A stretch of 56,623 nt of DNA from Maledivibacter halophilus. GTDB taxonomy: Bacteria; Bacillota; Clostridia; Peptostreptococcales; Caminicellaceae. Location of the stretch: assembly GCF_900167445.1 (NCBI RefSeq), contig NZ_FUZT01000022.1, positions 1 through 56,623 of the forward strand. The letters run 5' to 3'. The translations under genes were made by a program, and so were the position numbers. This document shows positions 36,278 to 44,482 of this stretch, one piece after another (within the stretch, counting starts at the first letter, position 1; the number at the start of each line of letters is the position of its first letter). The notes beneath the pieces are model-generated. The model ran no database searches and was not told where the DNA came from. It saw only the letters and a list, made by a program, of their open reading frames with translations.

Positions 36278-36400
36278 ACTTATACTCCTTATTTTGAAGA
36301 ATAATAAATAGTAGCTTCTAACCTAAATATAGTACAAGTACAATAATTTATACCTTCTATTTTTAATTTTAAGGAGTGGTATTTATACTTAATTACACCA

Positions 36401-36847
36401 TTAATTATCATCTGCTAAAAGTTTTTTAAGATTTTTTAAGCCACGATTCTTTGCTCGATTTACAGCTTACCTTGATATATTTAAAATAATTGAAATCTCT
36501 CTATCTGAATATCCTTGGATATATTTTTTGTAAATGATTTGCTTTTGTAGTTGTGGCAAAGAATCAAGTAACATAGAAATGAAAATTTCACTATCAAAAC
36601 TAATTATAGAATTATCACTAATAATACTGTAGTCAATTTCAACAGCCACCTTATTCCTTCTTTTATTCTTCTTGCACAAATTCTTAAATGTATTGCTTAA
36701 AAACTTATGAATAAATATAGCCAATGCTCCTTCATTGTCAGGATTAAAGTTAGATAAATTAAGATCATTAACCAGTTCTATTAAAAATATGATTAAATCT
36801 GTTTCTGCCTCTTCTATCAATAATAGGAACATTATAATGTTCTTCAA
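36401..36847 (-). pseudogene. Sigma-70-like factor with an in-frame stop
   Basis: Region 2/4-type sigma factor similar to those in conjugative elements and clostridial toxin regulators. It contains NEGALAIFIHKFLSN and the region 4 helix-turn-helix LPQLQKQIIYKKYIQGYSDR. The frame is interrupted by TAA after LNISR, where the family has Gln (CAA); the same frame then continues AVNRAKNRGLKNLKKLLADD to a second stop. A single C-to-T change explains it. TTG 36847 with AAAGG upstream is the likely start. Truncation removes the recognition helix end, so it is probably inactive, unless the stop is read through. Confidence 0.75.
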
Positions 36848-37001
36848 TCTTTTTTCCTTTCATAGCACTACAAACAGCTGCATGCCTTGCATTAAGCCCC
36901 ATTGCTTCTCGTACATCCTCTGACTTAATTTCTATAGAGGTTAATCCAGAACTCTTAGCCTTTAATATATAAATTTTCTTATTTTATCTGCTAAATCTCA
37001 T
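36768..37001 (-). pseudogene. Small gene preceding the sigma factor, with an in-frame stop
   Basis: A 78-codon frame starting MRFSR after GAGGCTAAAAG, with TAA at codon 6, then open to VREAMGLNARHAAVCSAMKG and RRGRNRFNHIFNRTG. This small protein commonly precedes such sigma factors in my memory of clostridial elements. It overlaps the sigma frame. An A-to-T change in AAA would explain the stop, so both genes of this pair carry one nonsense codon. Confidence 0.5.
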
Positions 37002-37037
37002 CTTTTAGCCTCTATATTTCTAGAATTAATTGTTTTT

Positions 37038-37607
37038 TTAATATCCGGAGTCAGACGGAACTCTAATTATATATTTGCTGTTATTTAAGGCTGCTGGTAC
37101 AAGTACGACACTTATTCCTTTTAATTCTTCAAGATATTTATTCTTGACTATTTGAAAAGTTTTTTCTTCAGTAACAAAAAAATACTTGTGATCAGCAGAC
37201 TCTTTATTTAACTTCTGAAAATCCTTTTTAAACATCTTTTTCTGTTGTGCTCCAAGGTCATTTGGTTTATATGGAATAGTAGTCTTAATCTCAGCTATTA
37301 TACGCTTTCCATCTACTGTTTTTATATCAATATCTAAGCCAGAAGCTCCCTGTGGCTTATCTGCGACATCAAAATCAGAACTTATTCTATGAAATGCAGT
37401 TAAAAACTGTTTGGCAAGTATACAAGCTATAAAACTAACATCGTTATTAAGATTACCCATTATACGTTTAAACTGACTTATATATATATACCATTGACAA
37501 ATTGAAAATTTATAGTCTTCATTTTTAGATATTAAATAACTTTTAAGACTATCCATTTTTTCTGATATTGTCCTTAAATGATTTTGTTCATTAGTAGTAA
37601 TTTTCAT
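37038..37607 (-). CDS. PD-(D/E)XK-type nuclease-like protein
   Basis: 189 residues. The motif ASGLDIDIKTVDGKRIIAEI followed by KTT gives D92/D94 and E106-x-K108, the pattern of PD-(D/E)XK restriction-type nucleases. The N-terminal half is helical (about 1-75). The C-terminal strand-rich part is typical of the fold. GAGGGCG precedes the ATG. It starts 94 bases after the KAP NTPase gene on the same strand, so the two may form one functional unit. Target specificity unknown. Confidence 0.68.
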   Translation of the reverse strand: MKITTNEQNHLRTISEKMDSLKSYLISKNEDYKFSICQWYIYISQFKRIMGNLNNDVSFIACILAKQFLTAFHRISSDFDVADKPQGASGLDIDIKTVDGKRIIAEIKTTIPYKPNDLGAQQKKMFKKDFQKLNKESADHKYFFVTEEKTFQIVKNKYLEELKGISVVLVPAALNNSKYIIRVPSDSGY

Positions 37608-37701
37608 TTCTTCGCCCTCATTTCTTTACTTAGGAGATTTTACCTAACGTATTGTGTTGCCAAAATTCATGAGAATAATGATAAGCTATTTTGTAAATAT
37701 A

Positions 37702-40073
37702 TTATGTTAATATTTCAATTAACTTATAAATTTCATAAGGCGTTATTTTTCCTTCTGAATAACTTTTTTTCACTTCTTGATTGAAATTACTATTTTTCTT
37801 TAATGCTTTTAACCTTTCAAATTCATATTGATTTGTTTTATTGCTTATAGAATAATTTATCGATGGACCTTTAGTTTTATTTTTTTCATGAATTTTACAA
37901 TCTAAAAGTTCAATCATCTTTTCAAAAAATATTATTATTGTATTAAACTCATCTTCTAATTCCTTAAATTCAAAATGCATAATTATTTTATTTTTTAAAT
38001 TTTTTATATCCTTAATAATTTCTTTAATATCTTCTATTACCAATTCTCTATAATCACTAATAACTTCTACTTCACAAATCGCACTATGTTCTCCATACTT
38101 TATATATCCAAAATTATATAAGGCTATAATACATTTTTTTAAAAAATAGGTAAAACTTCTTTCAACATTTAAATTACAACTAACATTTAATTTATTTATT
38201 CTTTTTAATATATAAATATATTCTTTTTTGGTTGTTAAGGAACAATAATTTATATTCTGAATAAGTTCACTACTAATATATTTAATTTCATCTATTTTAA
38301 AATAAATATCAATTAGAGCTATTTTTTCTTCATCAGTCACATCTAAAAATCGAAATGCCTTAAATAATTCTAGAAAAGGTGAAGTGAAAAGTTTAAATAT
38401 TGTTGTATTATCAATTTCTTGACTATCTTGATTAAATAAATCATCATGAAAATTATTATAAGCATTAACTCGATAATTTCTTGGTTTTTTCAATACATCA
38501 TGAATAAATTTCTTGCCAACATATTCATAGTCAGTATATTTTGACTTCCCGTTTTCTAGCAAACTCCATATAATTCTATCCTTTTTCTCATTGTTTATCC
38601 TATTTCTTAATACGTTAAGTGGATTTTTAACATCTTTTTCATTAATAAGTTCATCATGATTATAATTAAATAACTTTAGAACACAATAGTTCTTCTTATT
38701 TTTTTTAATATTGAATATATTATTAATTTTTTCTTTATTTAATTTTCCTGACTTTTTCATAGCGATTAATTCTATTAATGTATATGAATTTGAATCGTGA
38801 TTAAATTTAAGTGTTTCTACTAATCCTTTCTCAATATTTATTTCCTTATATACTTCTGGTAAGAAATGTTTTACTAAAAAGAAACTAAGCACAGTATCTT
38901 TGTGTTTTCTATATTCTTCATCTTTTAATATAACAAATAATTCAAATATGTAGTGTTCAACTTTTCTTATGCTAAAATTATAAAAATCTAAAAATAATTC
39001 CTGATTCATCTGAAATTTATCTCGCAAAACAGTATATCTATTTCTTTGCTTATAATCTTTCATAAAATCAAAATCTTTTATTTCTAATATGCTTTTATCT
39101 ATATTGTTTTCTTCTAACACAAATTTTACAATCTCAAAAAAGTTCATTTGTGTCAGATGCATCCTATATGGTATGTATTTTTCTAAGTAAGAACTATCAA
39201 AACCAATTTCATTTAATTTATATTCATGGAATTGATAAATAATTTTTATATTATCGCTGGAAATTTTTTCCGATATGGCAAATATATTTTTTATAATTTT
39301 TTTATCTGAAATTCTATCTATATCTTCATAGATTATCAAAATTTTTTTATCTATCTTATTTAATTCATCTTTAAATCCTTTTACTATTTCAGAATAAGTA
39401 TAGGTTTCAGGAAAAATTAAATTACTTAATTTTTGTATAAATTTATCCTCACCCAAAAATTTCTTTAATTTATTTGAGTATTTAGATATTATTCTATGCT
39501 TATGTATTATTTTCTCAATTTCTTTTGTCAAAACTAATTGAAGTTCATTAAGATCACATGATAAAACATCTATTTCAATTATTTCATATTTATCCTTGAT
39601 TTTCTTTTTCAGTTCATTAACTAAAAAAGATTTTCCCGATCCCCATTCACCGTCAATTCCTATGATTTTAAATAGGTCTAAATAGTCTAAAAGTCGTTTT
39701 AAATCTTTTTTTCTTTTAACTATTAATTTCTTATTTTCTATATTATTTTTTTTATTTGTATCTAATAGGAAACTGCATATTAACATACCTAGTATAAATA
39801 AATAAAATAGCATACCCATTATCCATGTTGATTTTTCATTGCTGTAAACTACTTTCATTATTACATATAATATTAAATTACCTATAGATATAATTATAAA
39901 TGTATCAAAAACTTCTATGTTTTTTTCATATCATAATTCCATAACAACCAAACCCACATTAAAAATATAATTAAAAAAAAATGAATTACATCAATATTAG
40001 TTGTATACAATATTAAATATGATAATATTGTACTTATTAATAATTTATTAAAAAATGATCGTATACTCTCCAT
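37702..40073 (-). pseudogene. Membrane KAP-family P-loop NTPase, frameshifted at A7
   Basis: KAP NTPases are membrane-anchored P-loop ATPases often linked to phage defence. The main frame (37702-39858, 718 residues) has one N-terminal membrane helix, Walker A GIDGEWGSGKS (lysine 76) and Walker B ILIIYEDIDR. A 52-codon frame directly upstream (39915-40073, good site GAGTGAGG) encodes two more membrane helices and stops after an A7 tract. Adding one A joins both frames into 790 residues with the paired membrane helices expected of the family. The tract is therefore a frameshift, a slippage/phase-variation site, or a sequencing error. Without repair, translation of the main frame would begin at ATG 39858, which lacks a clear site. 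Confidence 0.8.
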
Positions 40074-40423
40074 TTTAACCTCACTCTTTATATACTGAAT
40101 TTTTTCAACTACCCATTATAAACATAATAAATATACTCTATGTACTGACCATCTCCATATCCTAATAATAAAAAAATAATGGCAATCAAAAATCAAATTC
40201 TCCATTCTTACTCACTAAATACATTTCTAATAACTATTATATTATAATTCCTAAAATAATAAAAATTGGTATATAATTATTCAAATATTTTTATGTTGCA
40301 AAAATTTCTTGCTATAACTTATTCTATTTTTATTATAAAATAGAGTATTTATCTAAGAATACAAAAAATTATGTTGCAAATATTATTTATGGATTATTTC
40401 TATTTTAATAAAGTCAAAAACCA
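40074..40423. other. Gene-free AT-rich stretch
   Basis: About 350 bases upstream of the KAP gene. No gene or strong structure seen; it presumably holds the KAP promoter. Confidence 0.5.
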
Positions 40424-40530
40424 TTGAATGAATGTCAAATAATATGGTATACTATAAATAAGATAAATCTTTTGTTAGAAGACAACTTTTGTCACAAAAA
40501 GAAAGCAGGTAGGCCCACTACCTGCTTTCT
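40424..40530 (+). ncRNA. Type I antitoxin RNA (convergent with toxin)
   Basis: The promoter is TTGAAT (40424-40429), then TGGTATACT, an extended -10 (40445-40453). The RNA of roughly 70 bases contains GTTAGAAGACAACTTTTG (from 40474), nearly the complement of the toxin's ribosome binding site and start region, and ends in the hairpin GAAAGCAGGTAG ... CTACCTGCTTTC (40501-40530), which also serves as the toxin mRNA terminator. Convergent genes, shared terminator and complementary 5' repeats are the plan of Fst/par-type systems. Confidence 0.7.
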
Positions 40531-40531
40531 T

Positions 40532-40630
40532 TCACTTTACTGAATTAATTAGTGCTGCAATTGCTGTTATTAGTGCTGAAAAAGCTACAATTAATTCTAC
40601 TATGTATCTTCTTCTTTCGTTAGAAGACAT
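40532..40630 (-). CDS. Small hydrophobic toxin of a type I toxin-antitoxin pair
   Basis: A 32-residue peptide: a charged N-terminus (MSSNERRRY) followed by one membrane helix (IVELIVAFSALITAIAALI). This matches holin-like/type I toxins that insert in the inner membrane. AAAGGAGGTGACAAAGTA precedes the ATG. The segment 40619-40641 around the start is repeated, as near-complement, in the antitoxin RNA transcribed from the other strand, so translation is probably blocked by pairing. The two transcripts also share a bidirectional terminator. Confidence 0.75.
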   Translation of the reverse strand: MSSNERRRYIVELIVAFSALITAIAALINSVK

Positions 40631-40759
40631 TACTTTGTCACCTCCTTTCTCAAAAACGAAAGGATAGTATAATTATAGCATATAAAAAGAGCTCTTCAGA
40701 ATATGAAAAGCTCTTTTAAATCTATATATCACTTATATATCATTAATTAAATTACATTT

Positions 40760-41038
40760 CTAATTGAACCTTTCCGGTGAATTTTCTAAAAAGTTTAATA
40801 CCGCATTAAATACCTCTTCAAATTCTTCACTAGGTCTTATATCCCATCCCCTATCATAATTCACTATTTCTCCTGAATCTTCTCCACGTATAGAAAGCTT
40901 ACTCACTCTTCCATTGTTTATGCCATAGATTGAGGGACCATCAAATAATTTAGCATAAAATTTATATTCTTTATTGTTAACAATACCTTCAACCCATTTT
41001 GTGTCTTTTGGAAACTTTGTAAATTTAACTTTTATAAT
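40760..41038 (-). CDS. Small protein (DUF7678-like), apparent AUU start
   Basis: A 92-residue frame with YKFYAKLFDGPSIYGINNGR, VSKLSIRGED and NYDRGWDIRPSEEF, which I recall as the DUF7678 pattern found in phage and element proteins. AAGGAGG lies eight bases before ATT; no ATG, GTG or TTG occurs in frame until about codon 42, inside the conserved part. The likely start is therefore AUU. It directly follows the gene at 41054 in the same operon. Confidence 0.65.
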   Translation of the reverse strand: MIKVKFTKFPKDTKWVEGIVNNKEYKFYAKLFDGPSIYGINNGRVSKLSIRGEDSGEIVNYDRGWDIRPSEEFEEVFNAVLNFLENSPERFN

Positions 41039-41053
41039 ATCTAAGTCCTCCTT

Positions 41054-41308
41054 CTACTTACTAAAAATCTTATGTAGAGCTCTCTCAATAACCCTATCTT
41101 GATTACCTATTAGTCTAATATTACTTATAAGCTCAACTATTAAATTTTCAAGTTCATCTACGCTGCAATCATAGGAATCTTTAATAACATCTTTTACGTT
41201 GTATTTCAATTTCGCTTTATTATTATGCTTTATATCAACTTCTACTTTAAATCCTGGAATTATTGAATCATCAACAACCATAAAAGTATTTATAATTTTA
41301 TTTTCTAT
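41054..41308 (-). CDS. Small acidic protein, start ambiguous (AUA or ATG)
   Basis: Conserved part: FKVEVDIKHNNKAKLKYNVK and CSVDELENLIVELISNI, a short beta-helix protein of unknown family. The strong site GAGGAGGAG sits six bases before ATA at 41308, preceded by an in-frame TAA; the first ATG is 27 bases later (41281), too far from the site. I give the longer form. First gene of a pair with the AUU-start gene, between the methylase and the toxin. Confidence 0.5.
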   Translation of the reverse strand: MENKIINTFMVVDDSIIPGFKVEVDIKHNNKAKLKYNVKDVIKDSYDCSVDELENLIVELISNIRLIGNQDRVIERALHKIFSK

Positions 41309-41362
41309 TTATATCTCCTCCTCACTTAAACAAAACAACTATAAATATACTAGATTTCTCAA

Positions 41363-42202
41363 CTATACCACCTTTGACAAGTATTCTTCACTGTTGAAGT
41401 TGCCATAATCAACGTCATAGTTAGTAATAATTAGTTCCCTATATCTTTTTCGACTTGAACTTTTCTTAGCTACAGAGTAGTTAACCTTAGTTTCGATAAC
41501 ATTAAAACCTTCATACAACTCTCTTATAAATGGATGATCGTTTATTGTAAGTAAAAACTTTCCCTTAATATTTTTTAGAATATTAGAAAGTTTTATATGT
41601 TCTTCCTTATCAAAGTTAATTTTGCATCCTGAAGAAAATTTTATATCAGTATCAAGATATGGAGGGTCGCAGAAGAAGAAAGTCCACTCCCTATCATATT
41701 TTTTAAATATTACCTTATAATCCAAGTTTTCTATATATGTGTTGCGAAGCCTCTTTTTTAGATCTACAAGAAACTCTGTATTATAAATTTGTGGACTTGG
41801 TCTAGTGTTAGTTCCATAACCATAGCATCCACCCTTAGAAGCAAAACTTTGAGATATAATATATATATACCTCACAGCTCTTTGAATCTCTGTTAGATTT
41901 TCTATATCAGCTCTTTTATACTGATTAAATCTATCTCTGCTGCTAACTTCATAAAACATTACTCTGTCAATTTCCTCAGCATGGTATTTAATCATTTTAA
42001 ATAGATTCATCAACTCACCATCAATATCATTTATAACTTCTACTTTAGATTGTTGCTTCCCAAAAAACACCCATCCTACGCCAAAAAATGGTGCTGCATA
42101 GCATTTGTGTTCAGGCAGCATAGATATAATTTTCTTTCTCAATCTTGACTTCCCTCCTAATCGTGGAATAGGAGGTTTTAGCATTTTAAAATTGTTTGTC
42201 AA
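41363..42202 (-). CDS. D12-class DNA adenine N6-methyltransferase
   Basis: Dam-like enzyme. Motif X/I region PPIPRLGGKSRL (10-21), PFFGVGWVFF (38-47) in place of the usual PFxGGG, and motif IV DPPY at 179-182. The ending YSVAKKSSSRKRYRELIITN is typical of D12 methylases. 279 residues, starting TTG with GAGGTG upstream. No restriction enzyme is adjacent, so it is an orphan methylase that may protect the element or regulate it. It is divergent from the LexA-like gene. Confidence 0.88.
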   Translation of the reverse strand: MTNNFKMLKPPIPRLGGKSRLRKKIISMLPEHKCYAAPFFGVGWVFFGKQQSKVEVINDIDGELMNLFKMIKYHAEEIDRVMFYEVSSRDRFNQYKRADIENLTEIQRAVRYIYIISQSFASKGGCYGYGTNTRPSPQIYNTEFLVDLKKRLRNTYIENLDYKVIFKKYDREWTFFFCDPPYLDTDIKFSSGCKINFDKEEHIKLSNILKNIKGKFLLTINDHPFIRELYEGFNVIETKVNYSVAKKSSSRKRYRELIITNYDVDYGNFNSEEYLSKVV

Positions 42203-42234
42203 TACTACACCTCACTTTTTGTCTTTTGTTTTTA

Positions 42235-42317
42235 ATGTCATGACATCTTCTAATTTAATTTTACTAGAATAGAAACAAAAATAATAGTTTGCAACAGAAC
42301 ACATGTTCGATTATAAT
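42235..42317 (+). promoter_or_regulatory. SOS-box promoter of the LexA-like gene
   Basis: TTGCAA (42289-42294), a 17-base spacer and TATAAT (42312-42317) form a strong promoter. Inside the spacer GAACACATGTTC (42297-42308) fits the Gram-positive LexA box GAACnnnnGTTC. A second perfect palindrome, ATGTCATGACAT, lies at 42235-42246 nearer the methylase gene. Confidence 0.85.
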
Positions 42318-42362
42318 GTTAATATAGAGCTCAAAATAAAAGGAAAAAAGGAGGGTTTATAT

Positions 42363-42578
42363 ATGGCAATAGAACTAAATGATTGTCATGTAAAAATATA
42401 TAAGGCTATCAAAAGTTTTTGTGAAAAATATGGATATTCTCCATCTATACGTGAAATACAGAAAACATGTGGTTATAAATCCCCAAGCACTGTTTATGCT
42501 CATTTGAAAACACTTGAAAGAGCTGGGTATATTCAAGTAGGGCATAGAAGAAGGCCCAGGGCTATAAAGGTAGTTTAA
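42363..42578 (+). CDS. LexA-type DNA-binding domain without protease
   Basis: 71 residues matching only the N-terminal winged helix of LexA: EKYGYSPSIREIQKTCGYKS followed by PSTVYAHLKTLERAGYI and RPRAIKVV. The Ala-Gly cleavage site and Ser/Lys protease domain are absent; the gene ends normally with TAA. ATG 42363 follows AAAGGAGGGTTTATAT. The promoter has a LexA box, so the product probably binds its own promoter. Lacking self-cleavage, it cannot be removed by RecA in the usual way. It may dampen the SOS response or control element transfer. Confidence 0.88.
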   Translation: MAIELNDCHVKIYKAIKSFCEKYGYSPSIREIQKTCGYKSPSTVYAHLKTLERAGYIQVGHRRRPRAIKVV

Positions 42579-42606
42579 ATCTAGGGAGATAAAAAGGAGT
42601 GTAAAA

Positions 42607-42918
42607 ATGGAAGTTTCTATACATACAAATATCATAAAAAATTTTATAAAAAAGCTGGGACTTGATGATACAGATAATTATCTTCGTGATCAGCTGTTAA
42701 TTACTTCTAAAAAAGTTATTGTAACAAGGGAAGAAATAGATAAAATAATTGAATTAACCAAGTATCAAGATAATAGCGACGAAAAATTGCATCTTAAATA
42801 TAAGCTTGAAGAGACTAAAGATAAGCTTAAAAATTTGCTCAAAAAACTTAAAGCCACAGATGAAATGTATCTTTGCTTTAAATCTTATATAAAAAATAAT
42901 AATCAACTAAAATATTAG
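42607..42918 (+). CDS. Small helical protein co-transcribed with the LexA-like gene
   Basis: 103 residues, acidic N-terminus and a long C-terminal coiled coil (about 50-90: LKYKLEETKDKLKNLLKKLK). AAAAGGAGTGTAAAA precedes the ATG, 28 bases after the LexA-like stop, so it shares the SOS-box promoter. Family not recognised. It ends in a bidirectional terminator. Confidence 0.65.
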   Translation: MEVSIHTNIIKNFIKKLGLDDTDNYLRDQLLITSKKVIVTREEIDKIIELTKYQDNSDEKLHLKYKLEETKDKLKNLLKKLKATDEMYLCFKSYIKNNNQLKY

Positions 42919-42941
42919 ACCAGGATTACACCTGGTCTAAT
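42914..42941. terminator. Bidirectional terminator
   Basis: ATTAGACCAGG and CCTGGTCTAAT form a perfect 11-base-pair stem with a six-base loop between convergent genes. Confidence 0.85.
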
Positions 42942-42965
42942 TCCATCAAATTGTATATTGCTTGC

Positions 42966-43556
42966 TTATAGCATATTGATTAAGCGATAACCTATAAACG
43001 CCACCGAACTTGCAGTCAACAAAGTTTCAACATCTCCCCCAGTAGTAAATCTAAGTGGAGCTTTATAGTTTTTATCATCAATAGGATATAAAATTTCTAT
43101 TCCTTGATCCGTAAAAAAATCTCCTGCAAGATGTGAAGCATATCCTATCATAAAGCTCATTCCTTCATATTTATATCCATATTTTTGTGTAAAAAGTTGA
43201 ACTGTTATATAGAATATTAATAGTCCAACTCCTGAATGGGTAAATCCCCTATGATGGGATATCCCAATCATTATCAAAATTATTCCAATGCAATTTAATA
43301 ATGTACTATTGAATTTTGCATAACTACTATATAGTGCTAATGAACCAAACAAACAATAAATAAACATCTTCATAGCCTTATTTCTTTTTAGAGGCAATAT
43401 TTTTTGATTCAATTTACTTTTAGGATGATCTAGATCTGGGATCACCGATCCAAAAGCTGCAGATATAACAGTAGTTATTGTTAAAGGAATACCTAGAGCT
43501 GGATTTACTAAAAAAGCAGCAGCAGTTCCTATTGTTACATGACCTTTTATATTCAT
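42966..43556 (-). CDS. YdjM-like membrane metal-dependent hydrolase
   Basis: 196 residues with several membrane segments and the histidine/aspartate pattern of the LexA-regulated YdjM family: SVIPDLDHPKSKLNQKI (residues about 37-53), HHRGFTHSGVGLL and HLAGDFFTDQGIEILYP. These residues probably bind metal in or near the membrane. Start ATG with AAGGAAATGATAAAA. It lies directly downstream of the HD-GYP gene and next to a LexA-type gene, in line with YdjM being SOS-linked in other bacteria. Confidence 0.82.
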   Translation of the reverse strand: MNIKGHVTIGTAAAFLVNPALGIPLTITTVISAAFGSVIPDLDHPKSKLNQKILPLKRNKAMKMFIYCLFGSLALYSSYAKFNSTLLNCIGIILIMIGISHHRGFTHSGVGLLIFYITVQLFTQKYGYKYEGMSFMIGYASHLAGDFFTDQGIEILYPIDDKNYKAPLRFTTGGDVETLLTASSVAFIGYRLINML

Positions 43557-43597
43557 TTTTTATCATTTCCTTTCATTATTTCATTGATAGATAAGCA

Positions 43598-43640
43598 TAA
43601 AAAAAACAGCCTTTTAATCGGCCTTTATCGGCTTTTTTTA
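43598..43640 (-). terminator. Intrinsic terminator of the HD-GYP gene
   Basis: On the minus strand AGCC ... GGCT with an inner GGCC and a following run of eight T; 25 bases after the HD-GYP stop. Confidence 0.7.
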
Positions 43641-43664
43641 AAAGAAGCTATGTAATACTACCTT

Positions 43665-44258
43665 TTAACTATATATAGCCTTTTTCTTTGATTTAAATGG
43701 ATTTAATACAATGTCAATATTCTCTATAAATAGTTCAGATAACCTTGGATCAAATTGGGTTCCAGCTCCATCTAAAATAATATTTATTGCTTCTTTGTTG
43801 CTATACACTTTTTTTCTATAGGGCCTTTCACTTGTTAATGCATCATAAACATCAATTATTGAAATAATTCTCGCTAGAAAGGGTATCTTACTTTCCATAA
43901 GGCCATCTGGATATCCATTTCCATCCCATCTTTCATGGTGAGACCTAATTATATTAGAGTAAGTTTTTAATTCAGGAATAAGTCGTATGTACTGCTCCCC
44001 AAATATTGAATGTCTTTCTATAACTTTTCTTTCAAGATCATTTAAAGATCCAGGCTTATTAAGTATAGACCCTTCTATTTTATTTTTACCAATGTCATGA
44101 AGCAGTGCTAATGCAAAAAGCCTTTCTAATTCCTTATTTTCTAAACCTAACACATATCCAAAATTTTTTGAATAAAGAGCAACTCTTTTTGAATGCTCCA
44201 CTACTCTTTCGTTTTTTAGTAAAGTTGAAAGTTTTACTATATGATTATTTTGATACAT
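43665..44258 (-). CDS. HD-GYP domain phosphodiesterase
   Basis: Cyclic-di-GMP phosphodiesterase type. 197 residues, essentially a lone HD-GYP domain: H54-D55 in LLHDIGKNK, the second His region in IERHSIFGEQY, then HHERWDGNGYPDGL (107-120), with the Gly-Tyr-Pro signature complete. No receiver, GAF or membrane domain, so input must come from elsewhere. AAGGAGGAGAA precedes the ATG. Its place between the FtsK-like gene and the YdjM-like gene suggests it controls a transfer or surface function by c-di-GMP. Confidence 0.92.
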   Translation of the reverse strand: MYQNNHIVKLSTLLKNERVVEHSKRVALYSKNFGYVLGLENKELERLFALALLHDIGKNKIEGSILNKPGSLNDLERKVIERHSIFGEQYIRLIPELKTYSNIIRSHHERWDGNGYPDGLMESKIPFLARIISIIDVYDALTSERPYRKKVYSNKEAINIILDGAGTQFDPRLSELFIENIDIVLNPFKSKKKAIYS

Positions 44259-44317
44259 TTCTCCTCCTTATCAATTTGATTTCTTTATAAATATGCATAA
44301 TTCTATTCGGAATTAAG

Positions 44318-44413
44318 CTGGTTCCCATAGGTGGTTCCCACTTCTTATCTCCCCCTATTTTCCTTAAGGGAATTTTTCATGGGAACCACCTCCGGAACCA
44401 GTAACGGGAACCA
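44318..44413. repeat. GGTTCC palindrome, site 1 (nested)
   Basis: CTGGTTCCCATAGGTGGTTC (from 44318) is answered by GGGAACCACCTCCGGAACCA (from 44381), giving a long nested inverted repeat. A third half, GGGAACCAG, follows at 44405-44413. It lies between the HD-GYP and FtsK-like genes and may act as a terminator or protein-binding site. Confidence 0.75.
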
Positions 44414-44482
44414 GTAATCCTTTGAATATTTATGCTTGTTATACAATCGTTATACATTTTTGAATCATAACAAGCCTTTTTT

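Noticed and set aside
8274..37001. UAA recoding to explain in-frame stops
   Set aside because: Most genes end in TAA at proper family ends and no suppressor tRNA is in the window; independent nonsense mutations are simpler.
39858..40073. Programmed -1 ribosomal frameshift at the KAP A7 run
   Set aside because: In the zero frame the codons are AAA AAA ACA, so the standard slippery alignment is poor and no stimulatory stem is obvious; an indel or slippage at the homopolymer is more likely.
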